NCBI GenBank assembly: GCA_965221935.1
Contig: CBDCSZ010000048.1
Span: 1-64,000 of the forward strand
Direction: 5' to 3'
Origin: JAPOXR01 sp965221935
GTDB taxonomy: Bacteria; Pseudomonadota; Alphaproteobacteria; Rhodobacterales; Rhodobacteraceae
DNA length: 64,000 nt
This document shows, in pieces, positions 55,158-64,000 of this stretch (positions are counted from its first letter, which is position 1; each line of letters starts with the position of its first letter). Under the pieces are notes generated by a model. It saw only the letters and a program-made list of their open reading frames with translations, ran no database searches and was not told the DNA's origin. Made by a program: the position numbers and the translations under genes.

Positions 55158-56035
55158 AGTTCAGGGAATGAGAAGCTGCAGTGGTCAGCCTGTTCGGGCG
55201 ACAGCGATGTCGGTGTCATGCCGGGCTGCGTGTTGGTTTCCAGCAAAAACAGCCCATCTGCGCCTTTGCTGTCATCCCAACGAAAATCCGTGCGGCTGAG
55301 ACCCCTGCAGCCAAGGGCGCGGTGGGCGGTTTCGGCGTATTCCATACATTTGTCAAAAACACGACCTGGAATCTGCGCCGGAACGATGTGGCGCGAACCG
55401 CCAAGGGCGTATTTTGCCTCGTAGTCATACCAGCTCGGGGTGACAATTTCGGTCACTGTCAGCGCGTTTTCGCCAAGCACCGTCACTGTCAGCTCCCGGC
55501 CGGGAATGAATTTTTCAACAATGAGCCGGCCGAATGGCTGGTCCGCTGTCAACGGCGGCTGCGCCGAGCGGCCGCGCACGATGACGACACCCACCGATGA
55601 CCCTTCATTGACCGGTTTCAGAACATAGGGCGGCGCAAGAGGGTGGGCGCCGTCCAGCTCCGCCGCTTCGATCACGCGCCCCTCGGGCGTCGGCAGTCCC
55701 GCATGTTTAAAGACCAGCCGCTTTGTCAGCTCCTTGTCCATGGCCAGCGCCGAAGCCGTCACGCCCGAATGCGTGTAGGGGATCTGCAGCCATTCCAAAA
55801 TGCCTTGGACGCAGCCGTCTTCTCCCCATCGCCCGTGCAGCGCGTTGAAGGCGGCATCGGGTGCAATTTTCTGCAAATCTCCGGCAAGACCGCGGCCAGC
55901 GTCGACCTCAGTCACATCATAGCCTTGCTCTCGCAGTGCCGCGCTGCACATCTGGCCCGTCACAAGCGACACTTCGCGCTCGGATGAGGGGCCTCCCATT
56001 AACATCGCGACACGGATGGCTGTCCTGCCCGACAT
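55118..56035 (-). CDS. ddl: D-alanine--D-alanine ligase
   Basis: ATP-grasp enzyme that joins two D-Ala for the peptidoglycan stem. 305 residues. MGGPSSEREVSLVTG, the LKPVNEGSSVGV lysine loop, RTDFRWDD and NTQPGMT motifs are all present; the last contacts ATP-magnesium. It lies between murB and ftsQ, with a 44-base gap from murB. Confidence 0.96.
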   Translation of the reverse strand: MSGRTAIRVAMLMGGPSSEREVSLVTGQMCSAALREQGYDVTEVDAGRGLAGDLQKIAPDAAFNALHGRWGEDGCVQGILEWLQIPYTHSGVTASALAMDKELTKRLVFKHAGLPTPEGRVIEAAELDGAHPLAPPYVLKPVNEGSSVGVVIVRGRSAQPPLTADQPFGRLIVEKFIPGRELTVTVLGENALTVTEIVTPSWYDYEAKYALGGSRHIVPAQIPGRVFDKCMEYAETAHRALGCRGLSRTDFRWDDSKGADGLFLLETNTQPGMTPTSLSPEQADHCSFSFPELCRSLIEDASCQR

Positions 56036-56079
56036 GCCTCACTCCGTCCCGATCCGGGCAGAAATTCAGCCCGTCCGCA

Positions 56080-57075
56080 TCACGCCGACGGGGCCTGCAT
56101 TGCCGAGGCACTCGCGCCGACGCGAATGATCTCCCATTCTAATTCAATTCCAGAATGCTGAAGAACCCTGCTGCGGACCTCTTCGCCCAGCGCTTCAATG
56201 TCTGTTGCAGTTGCGCCACCAAGATTGACCAGAAAGTTCGGGTGTTTGGCGGACACCGCCGCGTCGCCGTATTTCCAGCCCCGCATTCCCGCGTCGGCGA
56301 TGAGTTTCCAAGCCTTCAAACTGTGGTCGTCTCCGGGCTGTCCGGTTGATGAATAGCCAGCGGGATTGCGAAAGGTGGATCCCGCAGTGCGGATCCCGGT
56401 CGGCTGTGTCGCGTTGCGATGACTCAGCTGATCTTCCATCTGCTGCTGCAGTTTCTCCGGCGAAGCTTCCATGCAGTCAAACACGGCTTCAACAATGACA
56501 CACCCGCGCGGAAGCCTGGAGCTGCGGTATCCAAACCCTGCCTCGGCGGCAGCGGTTTTGCGTATTTCTCCGGTTCGCGTGACCACTGTGAATTCGCAGC
56601 ACACATCGGCGACATACCTGCCATAACAGCCCGCATTCATCCGCACGGCGCCGCCGACGGTTCCAGGGATTGTCCGCAGAAACACTAGGTCAATCCCGGC
56701 CTGCGCCGCCGTTGTGGCAACCTGTGCGTCCAGCGCGGCTGCGCCGACCGTGGCGGTCCCTTTGTCGAAGGTGACGGACGAAAACTCTCGGCCAAGCCGG
56801 ATGACAACACCCGGTATGCCGCCATCGCGAACAATCAGATTTGATCCCACTCCCATGACAAAAACTGGAATTTCAGCATCCAGATCCGCCAGGAACCGCG
56901 ACAGGTCCGCGATGTCAGCCGGCTGGAACAGCCACTCAGCCGACCCCCCGACCCGCAGCCAGGTCAAATCGGAAAGCGAACGGTTTTGGACCAGCCGCCC
57001 CCTGCAGGACGGCAGGTCCGCCAGCGGAATGGATCCGCTATTGGCCAACCGCAACCTTGACGTCTGCCGCCGCAT
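56080..57075 (-). CDS. murB: UDP-N-acetylenolpyruvylglucosamine reductase MurB
   Basis: FAD enzyme that makes UDP-N-acetylmuramic acid. 331 residues. VMGVGSNLIVRDGG binds FAD; IPGTVGGAVRMNAGCYG and GSTFRNPAG (Ser as proton donor) are the catalytic motifs. It starts 38 bases inside the end of murC, an unusually long but plausible overlap; a later start would lose little since the family opens near SLSDLTWLRVGG. Confidence 0.96.
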   Translation of the reverse strand: MRRQTSRLRLANSGSIPLADLPSCRGRLVQNRSLSDLTWLRVGGSAEWLFQPADIADLSRFLADLDAEIPVFVMGVGSNLIVRDGGIPGVVIRLGREFSSVTFDKGTATVGAAALDAQVATTAAQAGIDLVFLRTIPGTVGGAVRMNAGCYGRYVADVCCEFTVVTRTGEIRKTAAAEAGFGYRSSRLPRGCVIVEAVFDCMEASPEKLQQQMEDQLSHRNATQPTGIRTAGSTFRNPAGYSSTGQPGDDHSLKAWKLIADAGMRGWKYGDAAVSAKHPNFLVNLGGATATDIEALGEEVRSRVLQHSGIELEWEIIRVGASASAMQAPSA

Positions 57076-58471
57076 TCAGGCTGTCCGGGAGCGCGTTGGC
57101 CCAGGCGGTGATCGAACCGGCGCCAAGACAGACCACGAGGTCGCCCGGCCGCGCTTCCCGCAGAACGAAAGCGGTCAGGCATTGCGGCCCGTCGAGCGCG
57201 GCGACATTGCGGTGGCCGTGCCGGATCAGCCCGTCGACAAGCGCATTCCGGTCCGCGCCGGGGATTGGATTCTCGCCGGCGGCGTAGACTTCGGCGATGG
57301 CGACGCGGTCAGCGTGGTTAAAACATGTGCAAAACTCGTCAAACAGATTGGAGAGCCTGGTGAACCGGTGCGGCTGGTGAATTGCGATGACTTTGCCCTG
57401 CGTCGACTGCCGGGCAGCTTTCAACACCGCTGCGATTTCCACAGGATGGTGCGCGTAATCGTCGACAATTCGAATGCCATTCACCTTGCCGACCGTGGTG
57501 AATCTGCGCTTCACACCGGCGAATCCCGCCAGCGCGTCGCGGATCGAACCTGTGGACATCCCCAATTTCCTCGCCACCGCAATCGCCGCCAAGGCGTTCG
57601 AGACGTTGTGTTCGCCCGGCATCGGCAGGCTGCAGTCGGCAATCTTCAGGTCTTCGTTGCGCAGCGCCGTTGTGAACCACGCCGTGCCGTTTGAAAATCT
57701 CAGCCCCTGGGCGCACACATCGGCCTGCGGATTCATTCCGTAGGTGACGACCCGGCGTTCGCCGATCCTGCCGACCAATGCCTGCACTTCCGGGTGATCG
57801 ATGCAGCACACGGCGAAACCGTAAAACGGGATATTCGAGACAAATGTGTCAAACGCGTTTCTGAGATTGTCGAAACTGCCGTAATGGTCAAGGTGTTCGG
57901 GATCGATATTGGTCACCACGGCGACGGTCGCCGGCAGCTTGACGAAAGTGCCGTCGCTTTCATCCGCCTCGACGATCATCCAGTCGCCGGTTCCCAAACG
58001 GGCGTTTGATCCATAGGCGTGGATGATCCCGCCATTGATCACGGTCGGGTCAAAACCGCCTTTGTCCAGCAGCGTCGACACCATCGTCGTCGTTGTCGTC
58101 TTGCCGTGGGTTCCGGCAACGGCGATGTTGGATTTCAGCCGCATCATCTCGGCGAGCATTTCAGCGCGCCGCACCACCGGAAGCCCGAGACGCCGCGCCT
58201 CCCGCAGCTCCGGGTTATCCGGCTGAATCGCCGACGAAATCACGACCACATCGGCGCCGCGGACATTCCTGGCCTGTTGCCCGGCAAACACCATTGCCCC
58301 GAGATCGGCCAGGCGCCGCGTGATCGCGGTAGATGCAAGATCCGAACCCCGCACCGTGTAACCATGGTTCAGCAGGACTTCAGCAATCCCCGACATGCCT
58401 ATGCCGCCGATTCCGACGAAGTGAATGGGGCCAATAGGCTGGGCAGGCATGCTCTGCAGGCTCAAAATCAT
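57038..58471 (-). CDS. murC: UDP-N-acetylmuramate--L-alanine ligase MurC
   Basis: First of the Mur ligases, which adds L-Ala. 477 residues. FVGIGGIGMSGIAEVL is the UDP motif, VAGTHGKTTTTTM the ATP loop, and RIVDDYAHHPVEI the C-terminal signature. Transcribed after murG, with a 4-base overlap. Confidence 0.97.
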   Translation of the reverse strand: MILSLQSMPAQPIGPIHFVGIGGIGMSGIAEVLLNHGYTVRGSDLASTAITRRLADLGAMVFAGQQARNVRGADVVVISSAIQPDNPELREARRLGLPVVRRAEMLAEMMRLKSNIAVAGTHGKTTTTTMVSTLLDKGGFDPTVINGGIIHAYGSNARLGTGDWMIVEADESDGTFVKLPATVAVVTNIDPEHLDHYGSFDNLRNAFDTFVSNIPFYGFAVCCIDHPEVQALVGRIGERRVVTYGMNPQADVCAQGLRFSNGTAWFTTALRNEDLKIADCSLPMPGEHNVSNALAAIAVARKLGMSTGSIRDALAGFAGVKRRFTTVGKVNGIRIVDDYAHHPVEIAAVLKAARQSTQGKVIAIHQPHRFTRLSNLFDEFCTCFNHADRVAIAEVYAAGENPIPGADRNALVDGLIRHGHRNVAALDGPQCLTAFVLREARPGDLVVCLGAGSITAWANALPDSLNAAADVKVAVGQ

Positions 58472-59571
58472 TTCGGCTTCTCCGCAATCCTCTCAACAAT
58501 GTCCGCCAGCCGGGCGGCCGCATGCGGCAAGGCGATGTCCTTGGCCGCCGCCGCCATCGCCTCGGCCCGCGCAGGCTCAGCGATCATTCCTGCGATCGCT
58601 TCCGAAATATGCTCCGCGGATTTGCCGTTTTCCTGAATGGAAATCGCCGCCCCGGCTTTGGCCAAACCCTCTGCGTTCGCGTTCTGATGGTCGTTCGCGG
58701 CGGCGGCGAACGGAATCAATATCGACGGCCGTCCGATCACTGAGATCTCAGCCACCGTCGACGCGCCGGCCCGGGCAATAACGATGTGCGCTTCCGCCAT
58801 GCGCCGCGGCACATCGTCAAAAAACGTCGAAATCTCGCAGCTGACGCCAATCTCTTGGTAGAATCGCTCGACCGCGACAGTGTGGCAGCGGCGAACCTGC
58901 TGCACAACGCAGAGCCTGCGCCGGATGTCCTCAGGCATCTTCGCCAGCGCCGCCGGCACCGAATGATCCATAGTCCGGGCGCCTTGGCTTCCTCCGAGCA
59001 CAAGAATTCTCAAATCGCCCGCCTTGGGCCACTCATAGCGGGCACAGGACTGCACCAGCACATCGGCGCGCACCGGATTTCCGGAAACCGCCGATTTTGC
59101 GCCGGGCGGCAAAACGGTCGATACCGCGCCGCAGACGACCATGTCGACGCGTGTTGACAGTATCCGGTTCACTTTCCCAAGAACGCCGTTCTGCTCGTGA
59201 ATAAGGCGGGGCATTCCTGCCAGCCACGCCGCGATCAAAGGCGGAAACGCGGGGTAGCCGCCAAACCCGGCCACCGCCGAAGGCCGGAGCCGGTGAAGCC
59301 TCAAATAGGACGAAGCGATCCCATACAGCACCTTGACCGGAGCAAACAGCCGGGTGACAGCGTTTCCCTGCCAAAATGTCGCAGTCTGCACCTCACGGAT
59401 GTTGGCGCCGGCCGGGAAGCCGCCGACAAACCGCAAACCCCTTCTGTCGGTCCACAGTGTGACTTGCCAGCCCCGGCCAAGCATTTCTTCCGCAAGGGCC
59501 TGCGCCGGGAAAATGTGGCCGCCGGTGCCGCCTGCGGCCAAGATCAGAAGCGGATTGCGCCCGTCCTTCAT
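58468..59571 (-). CDS. murG: UDP-GlcNAc:lipid I transferase MurG
   Basis: Peripheral membrane glycosyltransferase that turns lipid I into lipid II. 367 residues. LAAGGTGGHIFPAQAL is the first glycine loop, FGGYPAFPPLIAAW and HEQNGVLGKVNR the acceptor-side motifs, and VLGGSQGARTMD the second loop. It overlaps both neighbours by 4 bases, indicating coupled translation. Confidence 0.97.
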   Translation of the reverse strand: MKDGRNPLLILAAGGTGGHIFPAQALAEEMLGRGWQVTLWTDRRGLRFVGGFPAGANIREVQTATFWQGNAVTRLFAPVKVLYGIASSYLRLHRLRPSAVAGFGGYPAFPPLIAAWLAGMPRLIHEQNGVLGKVNRILSTRVDMVVCGAVSTVLPPGAKSAVSGNPVRADVLVQSCARYEWPKAGDLRILVLGGSQGARTMDHSVPAALAKMPEDIRRRLCVVQQVRRCHTVAVERFYQEIGVSCEISTFFDDVPRRMAEAHIVIARAGASTVAEISVIGRPSILIPFAAAANDHQNANAEGLAKAGAAISIQENGKSAEHISEAIAGMIAEPARAEAMAAAAKDIALPHAAARLADIVERIAEKPK

Positions 59572-60752
59572 CTTCGGTTGGCGGCCGGGATGCCGGACCG
59601 TTCGGCGGGTCCGGCTTCGGCCTTGCCTGTTTCCGATCTGGAAAATGCCAGAAGCATTCCAAGTGTGATACCGGTGGCAATCATTGACGAGCCGCCGTAA
59701 GAAATTAAGGGCAGTGTCAGTCCCTTCGCAGGCAACAAGCCCACAGAGACGGAAATGTGAATGAATGCCTGTATCCCGATCAGCGCCGCGAGGCCCGTGC
59801 AGGCGAGCCGGATGAACGGATCCCGGACAGTCTGCATCCGCCGGATCGAACGGATACAGACAAATGTGAACAGCCCGATGATGACCATAACCAGACCGAG
59901 CCCGTATTCTTCGGCAGCGACGGCGACGATGAAGTCCGTGTGCGCGTCAGGCAGCGATTCTTTCACCCTGCCCGAGGCAACGCCGACACCGAAGAATCCG
60001 CCTTCGCGGTAGGCGGCAATCGATGTCTCGAGCTGGCTGTTGGTTCCAATGTCGTCGCTGACATAGGCGACAATCCTCCGCCTGAAGTGCTCGGACACAT
60101 TGTACGCGAGCATGCCGCCGGCGACAGTTGCGCCGGAAACGACCACCAGCGGCCAGATCGCGGCCCCAGAGATAAAAAACAGAATGCACCAGGCAAAAAT
60201 AAACAGACACGCCTGTCCGAAATCAGGCTGCAGGGCCAGCAGCATCACAATGATCACGGTCAGACCCAGCGATAGAATCTTTCCCGGCGGTCCGGCCGCC
60301 TGCATCGAACCGGCGATCAGCCAGGACGCGACCACAACAAACCCCGGTTTCAGAAATTCCGAGGGCTGAACGGAGCCAAACCCAAACGAAAACCACCGAA
60401 CCGCGCCTTTGCCGAAGTCGGTCCCGAAAAACGGCAGCAGCAGAATTCCTACGAACGAGAGAAGAAAGACGGCAATGCCAATGCGCCGCGCAGAATTTCG
60501 GGTGAGGGTCGAGATCAGGATCATGGTCAAGATCGCGACAGTGCCAAAGACCGCGTGCCGCAGCACAAAGGCGAATGGCTCCCGGTCCAGCCGTTCCGCC
60601 AGCGGCAGCGACGCCGCAAAACACAGCAGCAGCCCGATGAGGAAGAGCGCGATGATTGCAAGCAGCACACCGCGGTCAATCGTTCGCACCCAGCGGGAGA
60701 GCACAGGCTCCCGCGGCCGCATGGCATCAAGGCCATGAACAATGTCTGTCAT
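59568..60752 (-). CDS. ftsW: Division-specific glycosyltransferase FtsW
   Basis: Polytopic SEDS protein that polymerises lipid II at the septum. About 394 residues from the ATG at 60752, with about ten membrane helices. The catalytic region GTDFGKGAVRWFSFG, LQPDFGQACLFIF with the conserved Asp, and the late LPLISYGGSSMIATG are characteristic. An earlier in-frame start (60776) adds eight residues. A 110-bp gap separates it from murD. Confidence 0.95.
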   Translation of the reverse strand: MTDIVHGLDAMRPREPVLSRWVRTIDRGVLLAIIALFLIGLLLCFAASLPLAERLDREPFAFVLRHAVFGTVAILTMILISTLTRNSARRIGIAVFLLSFVGILLLPFFGTDFGKGAVRWFSFGFGSVQPSEFLKPGFVVVASWLIAGSMQAAGPPGKILSLGLTVIIVMLLALQPDFGQACLFIFAWCILFFISGAAIWPLVVVSGATVAGGMLAYNVSEHFRRRIVAYVSDDIGTNSQLETSIAAYREGGFFGVGVASGRVKESLPDAHTDFIVAVAAEEYGLGLVMVIIGLFTFVCIRSIRRMQTVRDPFIRLACTGLAALIGIQAFIHISVSVGLLPAKGLTLPLISYGGSSMIATGITLGMLLAFSRSETGKAEAGPAERSGIPAANRR

Positions 60753-60885
60753 TACTCGTAAACCTGCTCGGCACACCGACTCTTGACGGTCGAATCAGTG
60801 TCTCTTTTACAGGCGGCCAACCCGTCGGTAAAGCGGCGGGGGCGGCGGCGGGTCTGATTTCCGATGACTGTGGCGGGTTGGCTTT

Positions 60886-62265
60886 TCAGCCATTCCCAAG
60901 GCGGCGTTTCACCTCGCTGACAAAGTGGTCGCCCCGCGCCTCAAAATCGGGATACTGATCAAAACTGGCGGCCGCCGGAGCCAGCAGGATAGTGTCCCCG
61001 GGAACCGCGTCCGCCGCCGCCGCGGCGACGGCATCTGGAATCGAGCCGCAGATCGCGTGCGGCACCGTCCCGAGCTGCAGGGCAAAGTCTTTGGCGGAGT
61101 GGCCAATCAGGTAGGCTTTGACAACATTTTCAAAGCGTTCCGACAAAGATATGATTCCCCCTTCCTTGCCGAGCCCACCGACGATCCAGCGGATGTTCCG
61201 GTAGGCGTCAAGAGCCCTGCCGGCGCTTTCGGCATTGGTTGCCTTGGAATCGTTCACGCATAGGATGCGGTCGAATTCGCCGACGATCTGGCTGCGGTGC
61301 GGCAGCCCTGGAAATTCTTTGAATCCGGCGGCGATTTCCAGCGCGGAAAGACCGGCGGAACGGCACGCGGCATAGGCTGCGCAGGCGTTCTGCCGGTTGT
61401 GGCGGCCGGTCAGACTCTGCACCCTGTCCAGATCGCAGATCCCGGTTTCACTGCCGCCAGCCCGTTCGACCAGCCGCCCGTCCCGGACAAACACGGCGTC
61501 GCTGAATTGCGACAGCGCCTCTGCGGCGGAGATGCGGACGACGCGGCAGGGGCCAGCCTGCGAAGCCAGTAGCCTCCCTTCGGATTCGTCCACGCCGATG
61601 ACCGACACAACGGTGTTTCGGCCGCTGAACAATCTGCGCTTGGCGGCAAAGTAACCCCCGAGCCCGCCATGCCGGTCGAGGTGGTCAGAGGAGAAGTTCA
61701 GAAACACCGCGACATCGGCGTCCAGGCAGCGCGCGAGTTCGGCCTGGTAGGAAGACACTTCAAGTATGACAAAACCGCCCTTCCCCGCCATCTCCAGCCC
61801 AAGCACCGCGTTGCCGATATTTCCGGCAACGCGCGACATTCTCCCGGCGCTTTTCAAAACAGAATCGATCAGTGCGGCAGTTGTCGACTTTCCGTTCGAT
61901 CCGGTCACGGCAATCACTGCCGGCGCCGTTTCGGAATCCCGCACGGTCCGGAGAAACAGCCCGATATCGTTGTCGAGAGGAATACCGGCGCGGCTGGCCG
62001 CGGCGACGATCGGGTTGGGGGCGGGATAAAGGTGGGGGATGCCCGGAGACACAATCAGACTGTCAACGGTGTTCCAGACACTGGGATCGTTCAAGTCGCA
62101 GATCTCAATGCCCGATTCCGCCGCCGCATCGCGGACTTCGGCGGCGTCGTCCCATGCCAGCGCTTCGGCGCCGGACCGGGTCAGCGATCTGCAGGCGGCC
62201 AGGCCAGTGCGGCCAAGCCCGAGCACCGCGATGCGGCGATTTTTAACTCCGGCGAGTGTGATCAC
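60886..62265 (-). CDS. murD: UDP-N-acetylmuramoylalanine--D-glutamate ligase MurD
   Basis: Adds D-Glu to the muramoyl-alanine precursor. 459 residues. VLGLGRTGLAACRSL binds UDP, AVTGSNGKSTTAAL is the ATP loop, CVNDSKATNAESA and LLAPAAASFDQY the C-terminal motifs. It begins with GTG at 62265, one base after the mraY stop. Confidence 0.96.
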   Translation of the reverse strand: MITLAGVKNRRIAVLGLGRTGLAACRSLTRSGAEALAWDDAAEVRDAAAESGIEICDLNDPSVWNTVDSLIVSPGIPHLYPAPNPIVAAASRAGIPLDNDIGLFLRTVRDSETAPAVIAVTGSNGKSTTAALIDSVLKSAGRMSRVAGNIGNAVLGLEMAGKGGFVILEVSSYQAELARCLDADVAVFLNFSSDHLDRHGGLGGYFAAKRRLFSGRNTVVSVIGVDESEGRLLASQAGPCRVVRISAAEALSQFSDAVFVRDGRLVERAGGSETGICDLDRVQSLTGRHNRQNACAAYAACRSAGLSALEIAAGFKEFPGLPHRSQIVGEFDRILCVNDSKATNAESAGRALDAYRNIRWIVGGLGKEGGIISLSERFENVVKAYLIGHSAKDFALQLGTVPHAICGSIPDAVAAAAADAVPGDTILLAPAAASFDQYPDFEARGDHFVSEVKRRLGNG

Positions 62266-62266
62266 G

Positions 62267-63352
62267 TCACCGCACCTTCAGCGTGGCAAGTCCGGCCAGG
62301 GCAAGTATGAGCGCAATGATCCAGAATCGAATGACGATCTGCGCTTCCGCCCATCCGCGTTTTTCAAAGTGATGGTGAATCGGGGCCATCAAAAAGACCC
62401 GCTTGCCGGTGGCCTTGAAATAGCAGACCTGGATGATGACGCTCAGCGCTTCGACCACAAACAGGCCGCCGATGATCACCAGCACCAGCTCATGTTTGGT
62501 GACAACGGCAATGCTGCCGACCGCGCCGCCCAATGCAAGCGAACCGGTGTCGCCCATAAACACTGCGGCCGGGGGCGCATTGTACCAGAGAAAACCCAGC
62601 CCGCCGCCGACCAGCCCGGCGGAAAGCACCAGCAGCTCGCCGGTGCCGGGCACATAGTGGACATCCAGATATTCCGTAAAGTCCACGCGGCCGACCGCGT
62701 AGGCAATGATCCCCAGCGCGCTTGCCGCGATCATCACAGGCATGACGGCCAGCCCGTCCAGCCCGTCCGTCAGGTTGACCGCATTGGCGGATCCGACAAT
62801 CACAATCATGGCAAACGGAACAAACAATATCCCGAGATCAAGAAGAATGTCCTTAAACACCGGGAACGCAAGGGCCGCCGAAAGTTCAGGCGGGTGGGCC
62901 ATCATGGTGGCGGTAGAGGCGATCGCGGCAATGACAAGGCCAACTCCGAATCGGACTCGCACGCTGAGACCCTTCGAAGTGCCGGAGGAAACCTTTTTGA
63001 AGTCATCCACGGCGCCGATGACGCCGAACCCCAGAGTGACCAACAGGACGATCCAGATATAGGCATTGTCCAGTTTTGCCCACAGCAGCGTCGAGATCAC
63101 GACCGCGCCGAGAATGAGAATGCCGCCCATGGTCGGGGTGCCAGCCTTATCGATCTTGTGGTGTTCCGGCCCTTCCTCACGAATCGGCTGGCCGTTCCCT
63201 TGCCGCTTCCGCAGCAAATTGATCATAGGCTGTCCAAAAAGGAATCCCAGCAGCAGAGCGGTGACCATCGCGCCGCTCGCTCTGAATGTGATGTATCGAA
63301 ACAGGTTGAAGAAGTCGCCTCCCTCGGCCAATCCGCTCAACAGCTGCAGCAT
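62267..63352 (-). CDS. mraY: Phospho-MurNAc-pentapeptide transferase MraY
   Basis: Polytopic enzyme that forms lipid I on undecaprenyl phosphate. 361 residues with about ten membrane spans. KAGTPTMGG, GAVDDFKKV (Asp-rich), NAVNLTDGLDGLA and MAPIHHHFEKRGW are the classical motifs. It follows murF by 12 bases. Confidence 0.97.
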   Translation of the reverse strand: MLQLLSGLAEGGDFFNLFRYITFRASGAMVTALLLGFLFGQPMINLLRKRQGNGQPIREEGPEHHKIDKAGTPTMGGILILGAVVISTLLWAKLDNAYIWIVLLVTLGFGVIGAVDDFKKVSSGTSKGLSVRVRFGVGLVIAAIASTATMMAHPPELSAALAFPVFKDILLDLGILFVPFAMIVIVGSANAVNLTDGLDGLAVMPVMIAASALGIIAYAVGRVDFTEYLDVHYVPGTGELLVLSAGLVGGGLGFLWYNAPPAAVFMGDTGSLALGGAVGSIAVVTKHELVLVIIGGLFVVEALSVIIQVCYFKATGKRVFLMAPIHHHFEKRGWAEAQIVIRFWIIALILALAGLATLKVR

Positions 63353-63364
63353 CTGGTCAGCCTC

Positions 63365-64000
63365 CTACTCTGCCCGCCGAACAATTTTTCCGAGCCCGCG
63401 GAACGCATCCGCCACCAAGGACGCCCGCGAACCCTTTGACCCTTTTACCAGGACGACATCGCCCGGCGCAGCGAGCTGTCGTGCCGAAGCGGCGAGCTCA
63501 GCTGCCGTTTCCCGCCATTCCCCGCGCTTGCCAGCCGGCAGAGAGTCATAGAGGCGCCGCATGAGCGGGCCGGCGCAGTGCATCAATTCCACACTTTCCA
63601 CCGACGGAAGTTCGGCGATGGCCGCGTGCATCGTGGCGGCGTCGTCACCAAGTTCCAGCATATCGCTAAAAACCGCTATTCTGCGTCCCCGCGGCTGCTG
63701 TTCGGCGAAGTTTCGCGCAGCCAGGACTTCCAGCGCCGCCGCCATCGACACAGGGTTCGCATTGAAGGCGTCGTCGATCAGGCTCAGAGGCGGTTTCTCC
63801 CAGTCCAAAACGATCGATTCGCAGTTTCCCCTTCCCGCCAGCGGCGCCCAGTCGCGCAGATCCAATGCCGCGACAATGGGGTCGGCGCCGACCGCTTCCA
63901 CAACAGCCAAGACACCGAGCGCATTGCGGGCAAAGTGACGGCCCTGCGCCGCCAGCATCACGCAGTGCGGCATACCGTGCCTTTCAATGCGCATCGCGGT
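63365..64000 (-). CDS. murF: UDP-MurNAc-tripeptide--D-Ala-D-Ala ligase MurF, partial
   Basis: C-terminal part, about 209 residues and open to the window edge. It holds DDAFNANPVSM, the Mur ligase C-domain signature VFSDMLELGDDA, and VLVKGSKGSRASLVADAF. The N-terminal half, with the ATP loop, is outside the window. It would be preceded by murE, ftsI and mraW in a standard cluster. Confidence 0.96.
   Translation of the reverse strand, partial: TAMRIERHGMPHCVMLAAQGRHFARNALGVLAVVEAVGADPIVAALDLRDWAPLAGRGNCESIVLDWEKPPLSLIDDAFNANPVSMAAALEVLAARNFAEQQPRGRRIAVFSDMLELGDDAATMHAAIAELPSVESVELMHCAGPLMRRLYDSLPAGKRGEWRETAAELAASARQLAAPGDVVLVKGSKGSRASLVADAFRGLGKIVRRAE

Noticed and set aside
62039..63439. Open frame of 466 residues opposite mraY and murD
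   Set aside because: Shadow of two core genes; composition is low-complexity charged with no family features.

Overview
This GC-rich 64 kb window looks like the chromosome of an alphaproteobacterium. The signs are a division and cell wall (dcw) cluster that runs murF-mraY-murD-ftsW-murG-murC-murB-ddl-ftsQ-ftsA-ftsZ and continues into lpxC, bamD and recN; an FtsZ with a long acidic linker ending in RVPAFMRRQAN; a bolA / J-domain protein / cobS / cobT neighbourhood; TRAP transporter genes; and the DMSP genes dmdA and acuI. Species cannot be named from this sequence. No tRNA, rRNA or CRISPR array was found.

Layout. 1-4.6 kb: remains of a sugar ABC importer. It has a substrate-binding protein cut by the window edge, a MalF-type permease destroyed by an insertion sequence (IS) and a separate frameshift, and an intact MalG-type permease. 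4.6-5.8 kb: a class I aminotransferase. 6.1-8.9 kb: a TRAP transporter (dctPQM). 9.0-10.1 kb: a decayed fatty-acid desaturase. 10.1-12.3 kb: a class II aldolase-like protein and a YbdK-type carboxylate-amine ligase. 12.4-24.0 kb: nine closely packed minus-strand genes, in transcription order aldehyde dehydrogenase, DUF2182, DUF1326, dmdA, acuI, glcB, cysK-like, mscS-like, alaX. 24.3-27.1 kb: an autotransporter. 27.1-29.8 kb: a C26 glutamine amidotransferase-like hydrolase and an intact ISKra4-type IS. 30.0-32.8 kb: a zinc-type dehydrogenase and a PfkB sugar kinase. 33.1-35.8 kb: a multiply frameshifted pepN. 35.8-37.5 kb: gatB and bolA. 37.66-41.85 kb: a compound mobile unit of two related ISs sharing one outer target duplication; the first IS carries an 855-bp insert with the hallmarks of an ORF-less group II intron. 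41.9-47.4 kb: J-domain protein, cobS, cobT and an M24 peptidase. 47.4-64 kb: the minus-strand recN-to-murF block.

How the genes work together. DmdA demethylates DMSP, AcuI reduces acryloyl-CoA, an aldehyde dehydrogenase could oxidise the acetaldehyde released later in the demethylation route, malate synthase consumes C2 units, and a cysteine synthase-like enzyme could capture reduced sulfur. Between the dehydrogenase and dmdA lies a DUF2182/DUF1326 pair (membrane protein plus Cys-rich protein), which is the least explained part of this run. CobS and CobT are two of the three aerobic cobaltochelatase subunits. The dcw block builds and partitions peptidoglycan.

Genome state. Three genes (malF, desaturase, pepN) are clearly broken and two more (the binding protein, DUF1326) appear frameshifted, while all cell-wall, translation and cobalt-chelation genes are open. 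With four IS copies of three types and an intron in 64 kb, this suggests continuing gene loss with active mobile DNA rather than uniformly poor sequence.
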